Below are positions 54,182-62,337 of a stretch of 64,000 nucleotides of DNA, in pieces (positions within the stretch are counted from its first letter, which is position 1; every line of letters starts with the position of its first letter). The stretch is from JAVBKU01 sp031553875 (GTDB taxonomy: Bacteria > Bacteroidota > Bacteroidia > Bacteroidales > Rikenellaceae), in assembly GCA_031553875.1 (NCBI GenBank), contig JAVBKU010000024.1, positions 1-64,000 of the forward strand, written 5' to 3'. Below the pieces are notes generated by a model. The model saw only the letters and a list, made by a program, of their open reading frames with translations, had not been told where the DNA came from and made no database searches. A program made the position numbers and the translations under genes.

Positions 54182-57100
54182 CTAATTTTTCTCTTCCTCC
54201 CTTTCAGCTTTTTTCTTCTCTTTTTCTGCCTCTTTCGCCTTCTTGGCCTCTTCCCTTGCGGCCTTCTTTTCCGGGCTGCGCTTCAGTTTGGCCGCGCGTT
54301 CCTTGAACTTGCGCACTATGTCTTTCACGGTATTGAAATCCTCGTGGTAGTATATACCTATGCCGCTCTCCTGCAAACCCTGGTTCTCATCGAAACGGTC
54401 GACGGTACGGGTGAAGGCCTTGGCTTTGAAGTGCCCCTCCTGGTCGAGCATCCATGTGAGGTAGAAGTCGCCCGTGAGGTTGTTGGCCCTTTGGTTGACG
54501 GCGTTGAGGTTGTTCCCCGAATCGTAGCTGCCCTCGCCCTCGAGCACCAGCTTGTTCTTTATAAGCTCGGCCGAGAATTCAAAGCCGAATTCGTCGGAGG
54601 AGGTGTCGCTCTTGGGCCTGTAGCGCGGCACGAGGCTGAACTTGTCGGTCGAGAGCCAGTTGCTGAGCTGGTTGGTGAGGAACTCGATGCCCGTCACCGC
54701 CCCGCCCGTGGCGCCGATGTTCATATTCTGGCTGGTGCCGGGGCTTTCGGAGTAGAAGCTGTTGATGGCGAGCAGCCAGATGAACTGCGTGGCCATCATC
54801 TCCTGCGTGTTCATGGCGTTGTTCACCAGGCTCTGGGTTTCGGGGTCGACGCCCGGCACCACCACGTTGAACGTGATAGTGGGCTGCAGCAGGCGGTCGC
54901 CCAAGTGTATCTCGCAATCCACCGGCACGCGGCGGTTGAAGTTCTCGTCGCCGCTGCCCAGAAGCGGGGCCAGCGAAGCGCGGAGCTTGTACACGGCCGT
55001 GATGTCGAGGATGGCGTTCACCGGGTCGCCGGTCCACTTTATCGTGCCGCCGGGGTTTATGATAAAGCGCTTGTTGATGATATTCCTGAGCGTGAACAGG
55101 TAGCTTCCCTCGGTGATCTCATAGTCGCCGTAGATGGTGAAGTCGTTGTTGCGCGGGTTGACCCTCATGTTGATGGTGCCGTTGCCCGAGCCCTTGATGA
55201 TATCGCCCACCGTGGGGTCGATCACAAGCTGCATTTCGGCGTTGGGCCTCACGTTCACGGTCATATCCATGTCGAGTCCCCCGCCCTCGGCCTTCTTGCG
55301 GCGGGCGCGCTTGCTCACGAAGGCTTCCTTGCGAGCGGCCACCTCGTCCTCGGCCACCTTGGCCTCTTCCTTGGCCGAGTAGAACTGTATGAAGTCGGTC
55401 GAGGCTACGCTCTTATTGGTGTTCAGGGGCATGAAGAAGGCCGAATTGTCGTCGGTCGAAGCAACTATATTCATCTTCACGCCGCTTTTGTCGCCCTTTA
55501 TGGTAGCCGAGCCGCTGGCGTAAATGGTGCCGTAGAATTGGTTGTTATCCTTGAGCGTGGTGTTGAGCACCATACAGTTTTCGGGAGCTATACGGATGTC
55601 GTAAACTATGTTGGAGAGGTGGTTTAGGTCGACAGACATGTCGAGGCGAGCCCTGCCCTTGGCGGGATCGCGCAGGGGGGTGTTCTTCATCGAAAGCACG
55701 TTATTCTCCACGTTTATCACCCCGCCGCTCATCGTGTAGCGCACGTTGGTGTAGTCGACCGTCGAGGCGAACGCCGGGATTTCGATCTTGCCGCTGAGCT
55801 TGGGCGCGCCCTGCTGTCCCACGATCCTTATCTTGGCGTCGGCATGGCCCTCTGTTTCGCGCATCACGCTTCCCAGGAGCGGATCGAGCAGCGACAACTG
55901 CACGTTCTTGAGTTCCACGTCGGCCCTGTAACGCTTGTCTGATGGGCGATACATTCCCCTTAACACCGTGTCGCGGCTCTCCTTGTTGAGTATGGTGAAG
56001 CGGGCGTGCTTGGAGAGGTAGTCCCAGCGGCTATCGAAGACGGTGGAGGGCACCTTTATGTCGTTCACCTTGAGGCTGTCGACGGTTATCTCCGACACCA
56101 GCATGCTTTCGCCGAAAGCCGCCGAGAGATTGGCATAGCCGTTGGTGAGGCCGCTTATGGAGTAGCCCTGGCGGTCGGTGATCTGCGACAGGGGGGTGAG
56201 GTCGAAGTTGCGCAGCCGCACATGGAGCGTATCCTCGCGCTTTGACGAGGCCACGCCGTCGATCTCCAGCGCCTGTTCCTCGTTGGCTATGCGGAAACGG
56301 CGTACGGAGACCTTGGTGGAGTCGTACACTATGTCGCGCGCCATGATGCGCCATACCTGTTTGCCGGTCCTGATGGCCGACGAGTTGATGTTGATCTTGA
56401 CCTGCGGGATACCGCTCACGGGGTCGTGGCCGAATTCGGACAGGGTATTCAGCAGGGCACCGGTGCTGTCGGCGTGGTTGTTGTAGCTGGTGGAGAGCCT
56501 CAGACGGTTGTCCTTCGCGCCCCCGATTATCGAGAAATCGGGCAGATAGAAGCCTTTCACGAAGAGGTCCTCGGCGCCCACGAACAGCGATATGGAGTCG
56601 GACTGGTTGCGTCCCAGCACGTTGAGATTGGTGACGAAGAATCCGCCCCGCTCGATATAGTCGGCCCTAAGCGACAGCGAGAAAAGATCGCTTTCGGGGT
56701 TGAACATAAAAGCCAGGTTGGTCCCCTGCGCCAGCTCCAGCCCCGGCAGGAAGATACCCGCCACCCTGTTGGCCTCCTTAACGTTGAGGTTGATGATGTA
56801 GTAGTCATCCATATCCGCTGCGCCCTTACGCCCATTGTGCGGGTGCTGTTCGGCGACCCCCTTGGAATTAGCATAAATAGAGGGCAGGTACCCCAATAGG
56901 GTGTTGTTGAAGTAGGCTATCATCTTGTCGTACGACTGCCGCCCGCGGAAATCCACGTCGGCGAATGACGAGCGCATGGAAAGCTGCTTGAGGCGCTCGT
57001 CGTTCTTGGCGGTGAGTACTATCGCTCCCGTACGTACGGAGTCAAGATGGTTGACGTACACGAGGCTGTCTATTTCCACCTTGCCGTTGAGCCTGTCTAT

Positions 57101-58783
57101 GTCCACGCCCGAGCCGTTGGCTACAATATTACACGAGAGCGTCGAGATGGAGTCGCGGCGATTGAAGTTGAGTTTTTTCAGGTCGGCCTGGGCCAGATGC
57201 AGGTCGAAGTTGTACTTGGGGATGGAGTCGTTGAAATCCAGCAGGCCGTCGAAATCGAAATGTATGTTGGAGTCGGCGGAGCCTATATAGCCGTTAAAGA
57301 GCTTGTCACGGAAGTCGCCCCGGATGGTTATGCCGCCATAGTCGTAACCGTTGAACTGCAGTTGCCTGACCTCCGCTTCGGTCGAGAAGTTAACATTGCC
57401 GCCGCCCATGGATCCCTTGACATCGGCCTCGGCGGTAAGTTTTCCGAGTTTTTCCGCGTCTAACAGCTTGCCGAGATCGAGCCCGCGCACGTTCACCCTG
57501 CCGTCGAAGCCCGCCTTGTTGTCATTCAGCGGCTTGAAGTTGACGTTCAGATCGGCGTCGCCCACGTTGCTGGTCAGTCTGCCGTTTGCCTTGAAGTCGC
57601 TGAACAGCCCGTCGAACCGGCCGGAGAAGGTCATCCTGTCGATGTGGCGGAGCATTTCGCTGGCCTTGGGATTTTGCTTGCGAGTGATGTCGTTAAGTAT
57701 GTAAGCGATATCGCCGCCGGGGGAGGCGAGGCGCGAAACGTCGAAGTGGAATGTGGTGTTGGGTATGTCGGGAATGCCGTTTATGGAGAACCTGGCGCCT
57801 GAAATTACAGCCTTGCCGCACTCCAGATGGCGCACGGTACCCGTGAGGGCGCTGACTGGTCCGTCGACGGTGAGCGACGCGTTGCGGTAGACCATTTTCC
57901 AGTCGCGCAGAGTGGGAGCGAACATGGCGATAGTGGCGTAGCTTACGGTGGAATTCGTGGCCTCGGCCTGCAGTACTACCTTGTCGATGAAGTATTTATA
58001 GTCTTTCCAACTGTCGTAACGGAAGTAGAGGTATGGCATGTCCATCTCCGAGTCGGGAGTGGCGATCTTCAGATTATTGAAGTACATACCCTTGCCCGAT
58101 ATGGCGAACGTGCCGGATGAGAGCGCCCTCACGTCGAAGCCGCTCTTTTCCCTGAGCGATATCTCGTCGATGGAGAGGGTCACGCTGTCGCCTTTTATGG
58201 CTATGTCGTGGGCGCGGAGGTTAAATCCATTCACGTCCACGTCATCGAAGTTGACTCCGTATTCACGTTCCCTGGGTTCGTATTTGCGGGCGCGGAAGTT
58301 CATGTCGCTCACGGTTACGCTTCTGGCCGAGAGCATAAAGGGGCGCTTGGCGGGTTTCTTCTCCTTCTTTTTCAGTTTGGAGAACAGTTGCGTGAGATTG
58401 GAGCGGCCGGTGCTGTCGTGGGTGAGGTAGAAGCGGGGCGATTCGAGGGACACTTCGCCCAGCGATATCTTGCCGTTGATGAAATTTATGTTGGAGAGCG
58501 ATGCGGCCACGCCTTCAGCGGCGAAGAGGGTATCACCCTTCAGGTCCTGTAGATATACGCCACCGAGGGCCACGCGGCTGAAAAGGCGTATGCGCACGTC
58601 GCGCACCGATACGGTCGTTTCGAGCTTGTCGCTGAGGAATCCGGTGGTCTTGTCGACGGCGAATTTCTGTACGCCGGGGATACTCAATAACAGCGACAGG
58701 GCAAGGGGCAAAATAAATGCGGCCAATATCAGGAACGATATCGACGATAGCATTATTTTTATAACTTTGCCCAGGTATCTCAC
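54182..58783 (-). CDS. TamB-like translocation and assembly module protein (DUF490)
   Basis: This very large protein has 1533 residues from GTG 58783; ATG 58852 and ATG 58753 are alternatives. I prefer a start after the -7 box TAACTTTG (minus strand, 58819-58826), since a transcript from there would exclude the 58852 ATG. An N-terminal membrane helix (SSISFLILAAFILPLALSLLLSIPGV) is followed by a long beta-helix-like body that forms a lipid or protein-binding groove. The C-terminal DUF490 domain includes GTIKWTGDPVNAILDITAVYKLRASL. A lysine/glutamate-rich tail ends it. TamB-like proteins span the periplasm for envelope assembly or phospholipid transport. It is divergent from tsaD. Confidence 0.9.
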   Translation of the reverse strand: MRYLGKVIKIMLSSISFLILAAFILPLALSLLLSIPGVQKFAVDKTTGFLSDKLETTVSVRDVRIRLFSRVALGGVYLQDLKGDTLFAAEGVAASLSNINFINGKISLGEVSLESPRFYLTHDSTGRSNLTQLFSKLKKKEKKPAKRPFMLSARSVTVSDMNFRARKYEPREREYGVNFDDVDVNGFNLRAHDIAIKGDSVTLSIDEISLREKSGFDVRALSSGTFAISGKGMYFNNLKIATPDSEMDMPYLYFRYDSWKDYKYFIDKVVLQAEATNSTVSYATIAMFAPTLRDWKMVYRNASLTVDGPVSALTGTVRHLECGKAVISGARFSINGIPDIPNTTFHFDVSRLASPGGDIAYILNDITRKQNPKASEMLRHIDRMTFSGRFDGLFSDFKANGRLTSNVGDADLNVNFKPLNDNKAGFDGRVNVRGLDLGKLLDAEKLGKLTAEADVKGSMGGGNVNFSTEAEVRQLQFNGYDYGGITIRGDFRDKLFNGYIGSADSNIHFDFDGLLDFNDSIPKYNFDLHLAQADLKKLNFNRRDSISTLSCNIVANGSGVDIDRLNGKVEIDSLVYVNHLDSVRTGAIVLTAKNDERLKQLSMRSSFADVDFRGRQSYDKMIAYFNNTLLGYLPSIYANSKGVAEQHPHNGRKGAADMDDYYIINLNVKEANRVAGIFLPGLELAQGTNLAFMFNPESDLFSLSLRADYIERGGFFVTNLNVLGRNQSDSISLFVGAEDLFVKGFYLPDFSIIGGAKDNRLRLSTSYNNHADSTGALLNTLSEFGHDPVSGIPQVKININSSAIRTGKQVWRIMARDIVYDSTKVSVRRFRIANEEQALEIDGVASSKREDTLHVRLRNFDLTPLSQITDRQGYSISGLTNGYANLSAAFGESMLVSEITVDSLKVNDIKVPSTVFDSRWDYLSKHARFTILNKESRDTVLRGMYRPSDKRYRADVELKNVQLSLLDPLLGSVMRETEGHADAKIRIVGQQGAPKLSGKIEIPAFASTVDYTNVRYTMSGGVINVENNVLSMKNTPLRDPAKGRARLDMSVDLNHLSNIVYDIRIAPENCMVLNTTLKDNNQFYGTIYASGSATIKGDKSGVKMNIVASTDDNSAFFMPLNTNKSVASTDFIQFYSAKEEAKVAEDEVAARKEAFVSKRARRKKAEGGGLDMDMTVNVRPNAEMQLVIDPTVGDIIKGSGNGTINMRVNPRNNDFTIYGDYEITEGSYLFTLRNIINKRFIINPGGTIKWTGDPVNAILDITAVYKLRASLAPLLGSGDENFNRRVPVDCEIHLGDRLLQPTITFNVVVPGVDPETQSLVNNAMNTQEMMATQFIWLLAINSFYSESPGTSQNMNIGATGGAVTGIEFLTNQLSNWLSTDKFSLVPRYRPKSDTSSDEFGFEFSAELIKNKLVLEGEGSYDSGNNLNAVNQRANNLTGDFYLTWMLDQEGHFKAKAFTRTVDRFDENQGLQESGIGIYYHEDFNTVKDIVRKFKERAAKLKRSPEKKAAREEAKKAKEAEKEKKKAEREEEKN

Positions 58784-58910
58784 GCGGTGGTGGTTTTTCG
58801 TTTTTGCGGCTTTGGCCGCAAAGTTATGGAAAAAAACAATACCAAATCCCACGACCCGCGTGAATACTCGATAAAAGAGTCGATTATCCGGCCCTCACGG
58901 CCCCAAATTT

Positions 58911-59933
58911 ATGAATATTACCATACTCGGAATAGAATCTTCGTGCGACGACACCTCGGCGGCGGTAATTCGCGACAGGGTGTTGCTATCGAATGTAATA
59001 GCCACGCAGGCCGTGCACCAGAAGTACGGGGGCGTGATCCCCGAACTGGCCTCGCGGGCCCACCAGCAGAACATAATCCCCGTGGTCGACGCCGCCCTCA
59101 AGGATGCGGGCGTGGGTATAGAGGATATCGACGGTATCGCCTTCACGCGCGGACCGGGACTGCTGGGGTCGCTGTTGGTGGGTGTGTCGTTCGCCAAGGG
59201 GTTGTCGCTCGCCCATGACATACCGATGATGGAGGTGAATCATCTCCAGGGCCATATTCTTTCTAACTTTATCGACCTGCCCGACAGAGAATTGCCTCAT
59301 CCCTCGTTTCCATTCCTGACGCTTCTGGTATCCGGCGGTCATTCGCAGATAGTGCTGGTGAAGGATTATCTCGACATGGAGATCGTGGGGACTACCATCG
59401 ACGACGCCGCGGGCGAAGCCTTCGACAAGTGCGCCAAGGTGATGGGGTTGCCGTATCCCGGTGGGCCGGTGATCGACAAGCTGGCCGCGCAGGGCGACGC
59501 CACGCGCTTCCGCTTCGCAAAGCCTTCAGTGGCTGACTTGGATTACAGTTTCAGCGGATTGAAGACCTCGTTTCTCTATTTCCTGCGCGACGAGATGGCT
59601 GAAAACGATAAGTTTATAGAGGAGAACCTCGCCGACCTCTGCGCCTCGTTGCAGGGTACGATAATTGATATATTACTGGCGAAGCTGATAAAGGCGGCCA
59701 AGCGGTACGACATTAACGATATCGCCATTGCAGGCGGAGTATCGGCCAATTCGGGCCTGCGCAACGCCGTGAAAGCCGAGGGCGAAAAGAGGGGGTGGAA
59801 CGTGTTCCTGCCCGAATTCAAGTTCACCACCGACAACGCCGCGATGATCGCCATAACCGGTTATTTCAAGTACCAGAGGGGCGAATTCGCCGATATCAGC
59901 GTGCCGCCCGTGGCCCGTGCCGCGGACTTGTAG
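58911..59933 (+). CDS. tsaD: tRNA N6-adenosine threonylcarbamoyltransferase TsaD
   Basis: This 340-residue enzyme makes the t6A37 modification of ANN-decoding tRNAs. The start MNITILGIESSCDDTSAAV is diagnostic. His111 and His115 in MEVNHLQGH bind metal. The ASKHA-type ATP motifs LLVSGGHSQIVLV and IAGGVSANSGLRNAV are present, and the C-terminal TDNAAMIA completes the signature. The DUF1573 gene follows by 8 bases and is probably cotranscribed. Confidence 0.96.
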   Translation: MNITILGIESSCDDTSAAVIRDRVLLSNVIATQAVHQKYGGVIPELASRAHQQNIIPVVDAALKDAGVGIEDIDGIAFTRGPGLLGSLLVGVSFAKGLSLAHDIPMMEVNHLQGHILSNFIDLPDRELPHPSFPFLTLLVSGGHSQIVLVKDYLDMEIVGTTIDDAAGEAFDKCAKVMGLPYPGGPVIDKLAAQGDATRFRFAKPSVADLDYSFSGLKTSFLYFLRDEMAENDKFIEENLADLCASLQGTIIDILLAKLIKAAKRYDINDIAIAGGVSANSGLRNAVKAEGEKRGWNVFLPEFKFTTDNAAMIAITGYFKYQRGEFADISVPPVARAADL

Positions 59934-59941
59934 TTTTTGTG

Positions 59942-60355
59942 ATGGTTAAATTAGTGAACATATTGAGGCCGTTGCGCCTTGTGGTTTTGTCTGCCGCGTG
60001 TTTGTTCGCGGCGAGCGCCGCCATGGCTCAGCCTTCGATGAAGTTTACCGAAAAGAGCCATAAATTCGGTGAGATCCCCGCCAAGGGCGGCTCGGTGAGA
60101 CATACTTTCCGCTTTGTCAACGGTGGCGATGCCCCGCTGGTAGTAAGCAATGCCGAGGTGTCGTGCGTATGTACGAGCGTGGCGTTTTCGCCCAAGCCCG
60201 TGATGCCCGGCGAGGAGGGCGAGATAACCGTGACGTTCGACCCCAAGGGCCGCGAGGGCTCGTTCTACCGCGCCATAAAGATATGGAATAACACCCCCAT
60301 GGGCGCTGACGTGGTGATAGTGAGCGGGATGGTGGTGCCGGGGAAGGGAAAATAG
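59942..60355 (+). CDS. Secreted DUF1573 protein (ASH-like Ig fold)
   Basis: This 137-residue protein starts at ATG 59942. The longer frame upstream lies in tsaD and lacks homology. A signal peptide ends in AAMAQ. The rest is a DUF1573 Ig-like domain: FTEKSHKFGEIPAKGGSVRHTFRFVNGGDAPLVVSNAEVSCVCT, then VTFDPKGREGSFYRAIKIWNN. The VSCVCT cysteines are characteristic of the family. Its role is unknown. A family B repeat begins 29 bases after the stop codon. Confidence 0.88.
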   Translation: MVKLVNILRPLRLVVLSAACLFAASAAMAQPSMKFTEKSHKFGEIPAKGGSVRHTFRFVNGGDAPLVVSNAEVSCVCTSVAFSPKPVMPGEEGEITVTFDPKGREGSFYRAIKIWNNTPMGADVVIVSGMVVPGKGK

Positions 60356-60383
60356 TTTGGCGATTTCAAAGAGATTTTTCTCT

Positions 60384-60607
60384 GTACCTTTTGTGCACAC
60401 AAAAGGTACCCAAAAAGTGCCGCCTGCGGATATTCACTGACAGGAATCTTCGTACATCCTAAAACGTCGAACTCCTCCTTTTTAGACAGGCCTATGGCCT
60501 GTCTAACAGTCGTTAAACACGGCGTCGTTTTTTAACGGATTCCCTCGGCCCCTGTCCGGGCGTGAATATCGCGCAATTGGCGGAGAACAGGCACCCGTTG
60601 GGCGCCT
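60384..60607 (-). repeat. Family B structured intergenic repeat, copy B3 (reverse orientation)
   Basis: Read on the minus strand it closely matches copy B2. It has the perfect inverted repeat with arms GTACCTTTTGTG and CACAAAAGGTAC (60384-60409) and the opening hairpin at 60589-60607. A third stem is perfect in this copy, with arms TTAGACAGGCC and GGCCTGTCTAA around TAT (60482-60506). It fills the gap between the convergent DUF1573 and mscS genes; no other feature is seen in 60356-60671. Confidence 0.9.
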
Positions 60608-60671
60608 TAAAACATAGCGGCTGGTGCAATCGCACCGGCCGCTTTAGTTTTATCTATGAGGTTATAATCTT

Positions 60672-62081
60672 CTAACCCATTTCCAGACCCGAAGCGTCTA
60701 CGTCGTCGAGATCGACAGCAGCAGCTTTGTCCTTATCTGACGATACCTCTTTGGTGGCGGCCATTGTGATCCCGGCTACTCCCGCTCCGCCGGCCATACC
60801 AGCTGCAAAGTTCGCTCCTGGTGCCCAGGCGCTTCTGGCTGCGGTTTCCATAGGTTCGATAGCCTTCGACTGCGGACGCTGGTAGAGGTGCAGGCCGAAT
60901 ACGGGAGCCATGGCCACAGCGTGCTCGGTGATCTCAGACACTATCTTTTCGTGGGGATTCCACGACTTTTCCTTCGTGAAGGCGTATAGCTGCAGCGAGG
61001 GACCGTTCTCTCCCAAGGGGAGGTGATTAACCATAGCCCCCTCGAGTATCAGCGGATTTTGCTTCAGACTAGCCTCGAGGTAGGCGCGGTAAAGCCCGAG
61101 GTTGGTGGCGATGCCGCTGCCATTGTAGGAGGAGAATATCCTCATCATATTGTCGGCGAAAGGCTTTACATATTTATTTTCGGCTATAGTCTCCATCTCT
61201 TCCTTGCTGATGACCCTCACGCTTTCCACGTCTATGAGTATGGGGCGCGTGAAACGCCTGCCGGAGCTCTCCTCCATGCCGCGCCAGTTGACAAAGGGGG
61301 CGGATACGAGTGAGTAGATGGGTATTAGGGATATGGTGTTGTCCCAGTTGCGCACCTTCACGTTATTGACATTGATCTCTATCACAACGCCGTTGGCGGC
61401 CCTGGCGGGCACTTCGATCCAGTCGCCCAGGCGTATCATGTCCTGTGCGGAGATCTGTATGGAGGCGATGAAACCGAGGATCGTATCCTTGAATATGAGC
61501 GTACCCACGGCCGCCGAGGCGCCGAGGCCGAGCAGAATGTTGGCTGGACTCTTATCGAAAAGGACGGATACAGAGAGGATTATACCTATAACAACAACGA
61601 ATATCTTGGCTGTTTGCACATAGCCCTTGATCGACTTGCTGCGCCCCGCGGGATTACTCTCGTAGACGTCGTTAATGACGTCCATCATGGTGTTGATGAT
61701 AGCCACCACGTACCACACGATTATCACCTGTACGATTATCTCATTGGCCTTGATAAGGGTGTGAGAGTAGCCCTGGAACAGGGTGGTTATGCTGGCCATT
61801 ACCACCATCGCAGAGAATAGGCCGACGAGCTTGTTGAACAGACGGCGTTTGACCATGAAGTCGTCCCACTTGGTGGCACTCTTTCTGGCGATGACGCTTA
61901 TGACGTTGGCTATCAGGCGGCCTCCCAGAAAGTTGATGAGCCACACCAGCAGGACTATAGCCGCCACGGCGCAGGTGAAAGTTATAAGGTCGGCAAGGCT
62001 CTGGGTCATGCCGTTGGAGATGAGAATATTATCGAGCCGTTGTACGAGCCAGAATTTGGCTGCAGGGAGTGTTTCGTTCAT
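60672..62081 (-). CDS. Mechanosensitive ion channel, MscS family
   Basis: The protein has 469 residues from ATG 62081 (MNETLPAAKFW); the frame to 62141 adds 20 unsupported residues. Membrane helices occupy about residues 25-180, and the pore helix and beta domain include GLGASAAVGTLIFKDTILGFIASIQI and RLGDWIEV, the MscS signature. A C-terminal cytoplasmic domain and an alanine-rich tail with an acidic end (VDLDDVDASGLEMG) follow. It should release osmolytes on hypo-osmotic shock. A family B repeat lies downstream. Confidence 0.93.
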   Translation of the reverse strand: MNETLPAAKFWLVQRLDNILISNGMTQSLADLITFTCAVAAIVLLVWLINFLGGRLIANVISVIARKSATKWDDFMVKRRLFNKLVGLFSAMVVMASITTLFQGYSHTLIKANEIIVQVIIVWYVVAIINTMMDVINDVYESNPAGRSKSIKGYVQTAKIFVVVIGIILSVSVLFDKSPANILLGLGASAAVGTLIFKDTILGFIASIQISAQDMIRLGDWIEVPARAANGVVIEINVNNVKVRNWDNTISLIPIYSLVSAPFVNWRGMEESSGRRFTRPILIDVESVRVISKEEMETIAENKYVKPFADNMMRIFSSYNGSGIATNLGLYRAYLEASLKQNPLILEGAMVNHLPLGENGPSLQLYAFTKEKSWNPHEKIVSEITEHAVAMAPVFGLHLYQRPQSKAIEPMETAARSAWAPGANFAAGMAGGAGVAGITMAATKEVSSDKDKAAAVDLDDVDASGLEMG

Positions 62082-62188
62082 ATTTACAGAGTTGTTGTCG
62101 GCACCCGTCCGCAGAGGCGAAAAAGCGAGCGGAAAGGCCATAAGAGTGTCGATGAATGAATTTTAAACTGTTTCTTGCCCTTTATTAT

Positions 62189-62219
62189 ATTGTATTTCGC
62201 AAAAAAATATGTAGGTTTG
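62189..62219 (+). promoter_or_regulatory. Bacteroidetes promoter of secDF
   Basis: ATTG at 62189-62192 and TAGGTTTG at 62212-62219 are 19 bases apart, close to the consensus. The predicted leader to the ATG at 62338 is about 110 bases and contains a small hairpin pair (ATGCC/GGCAT around GAGGG/CCCTC, about 62228-62267). Confidence 0.6.
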
Positions 62220-62337
62220 CAATCCGAATGCCGATTTTGAGGGTACGCCCCTCGGACGGGTGGCATCACGGAATGGCTTGCGGGCCTTTATGTAGCGCGA
62301 ATTCAACGTAACAAAAATATAAAAAAACTTTAACAAA

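Noticed and set aside
54344..55627. A 427-codon plus-strand frame opposite the TamB-like gene
   Set aside because: It is composed mostly of His/Val/Glu-rich low-complexity sequence, as expected from reverse reading of the TamB codons.
12011..60607. Families A and B as complete insertion sequences
   Set aside because: No copy contains a transposase gene or is long enough to hold one, and I could not see convincing target duplications. They could still be non-autonomous elements.
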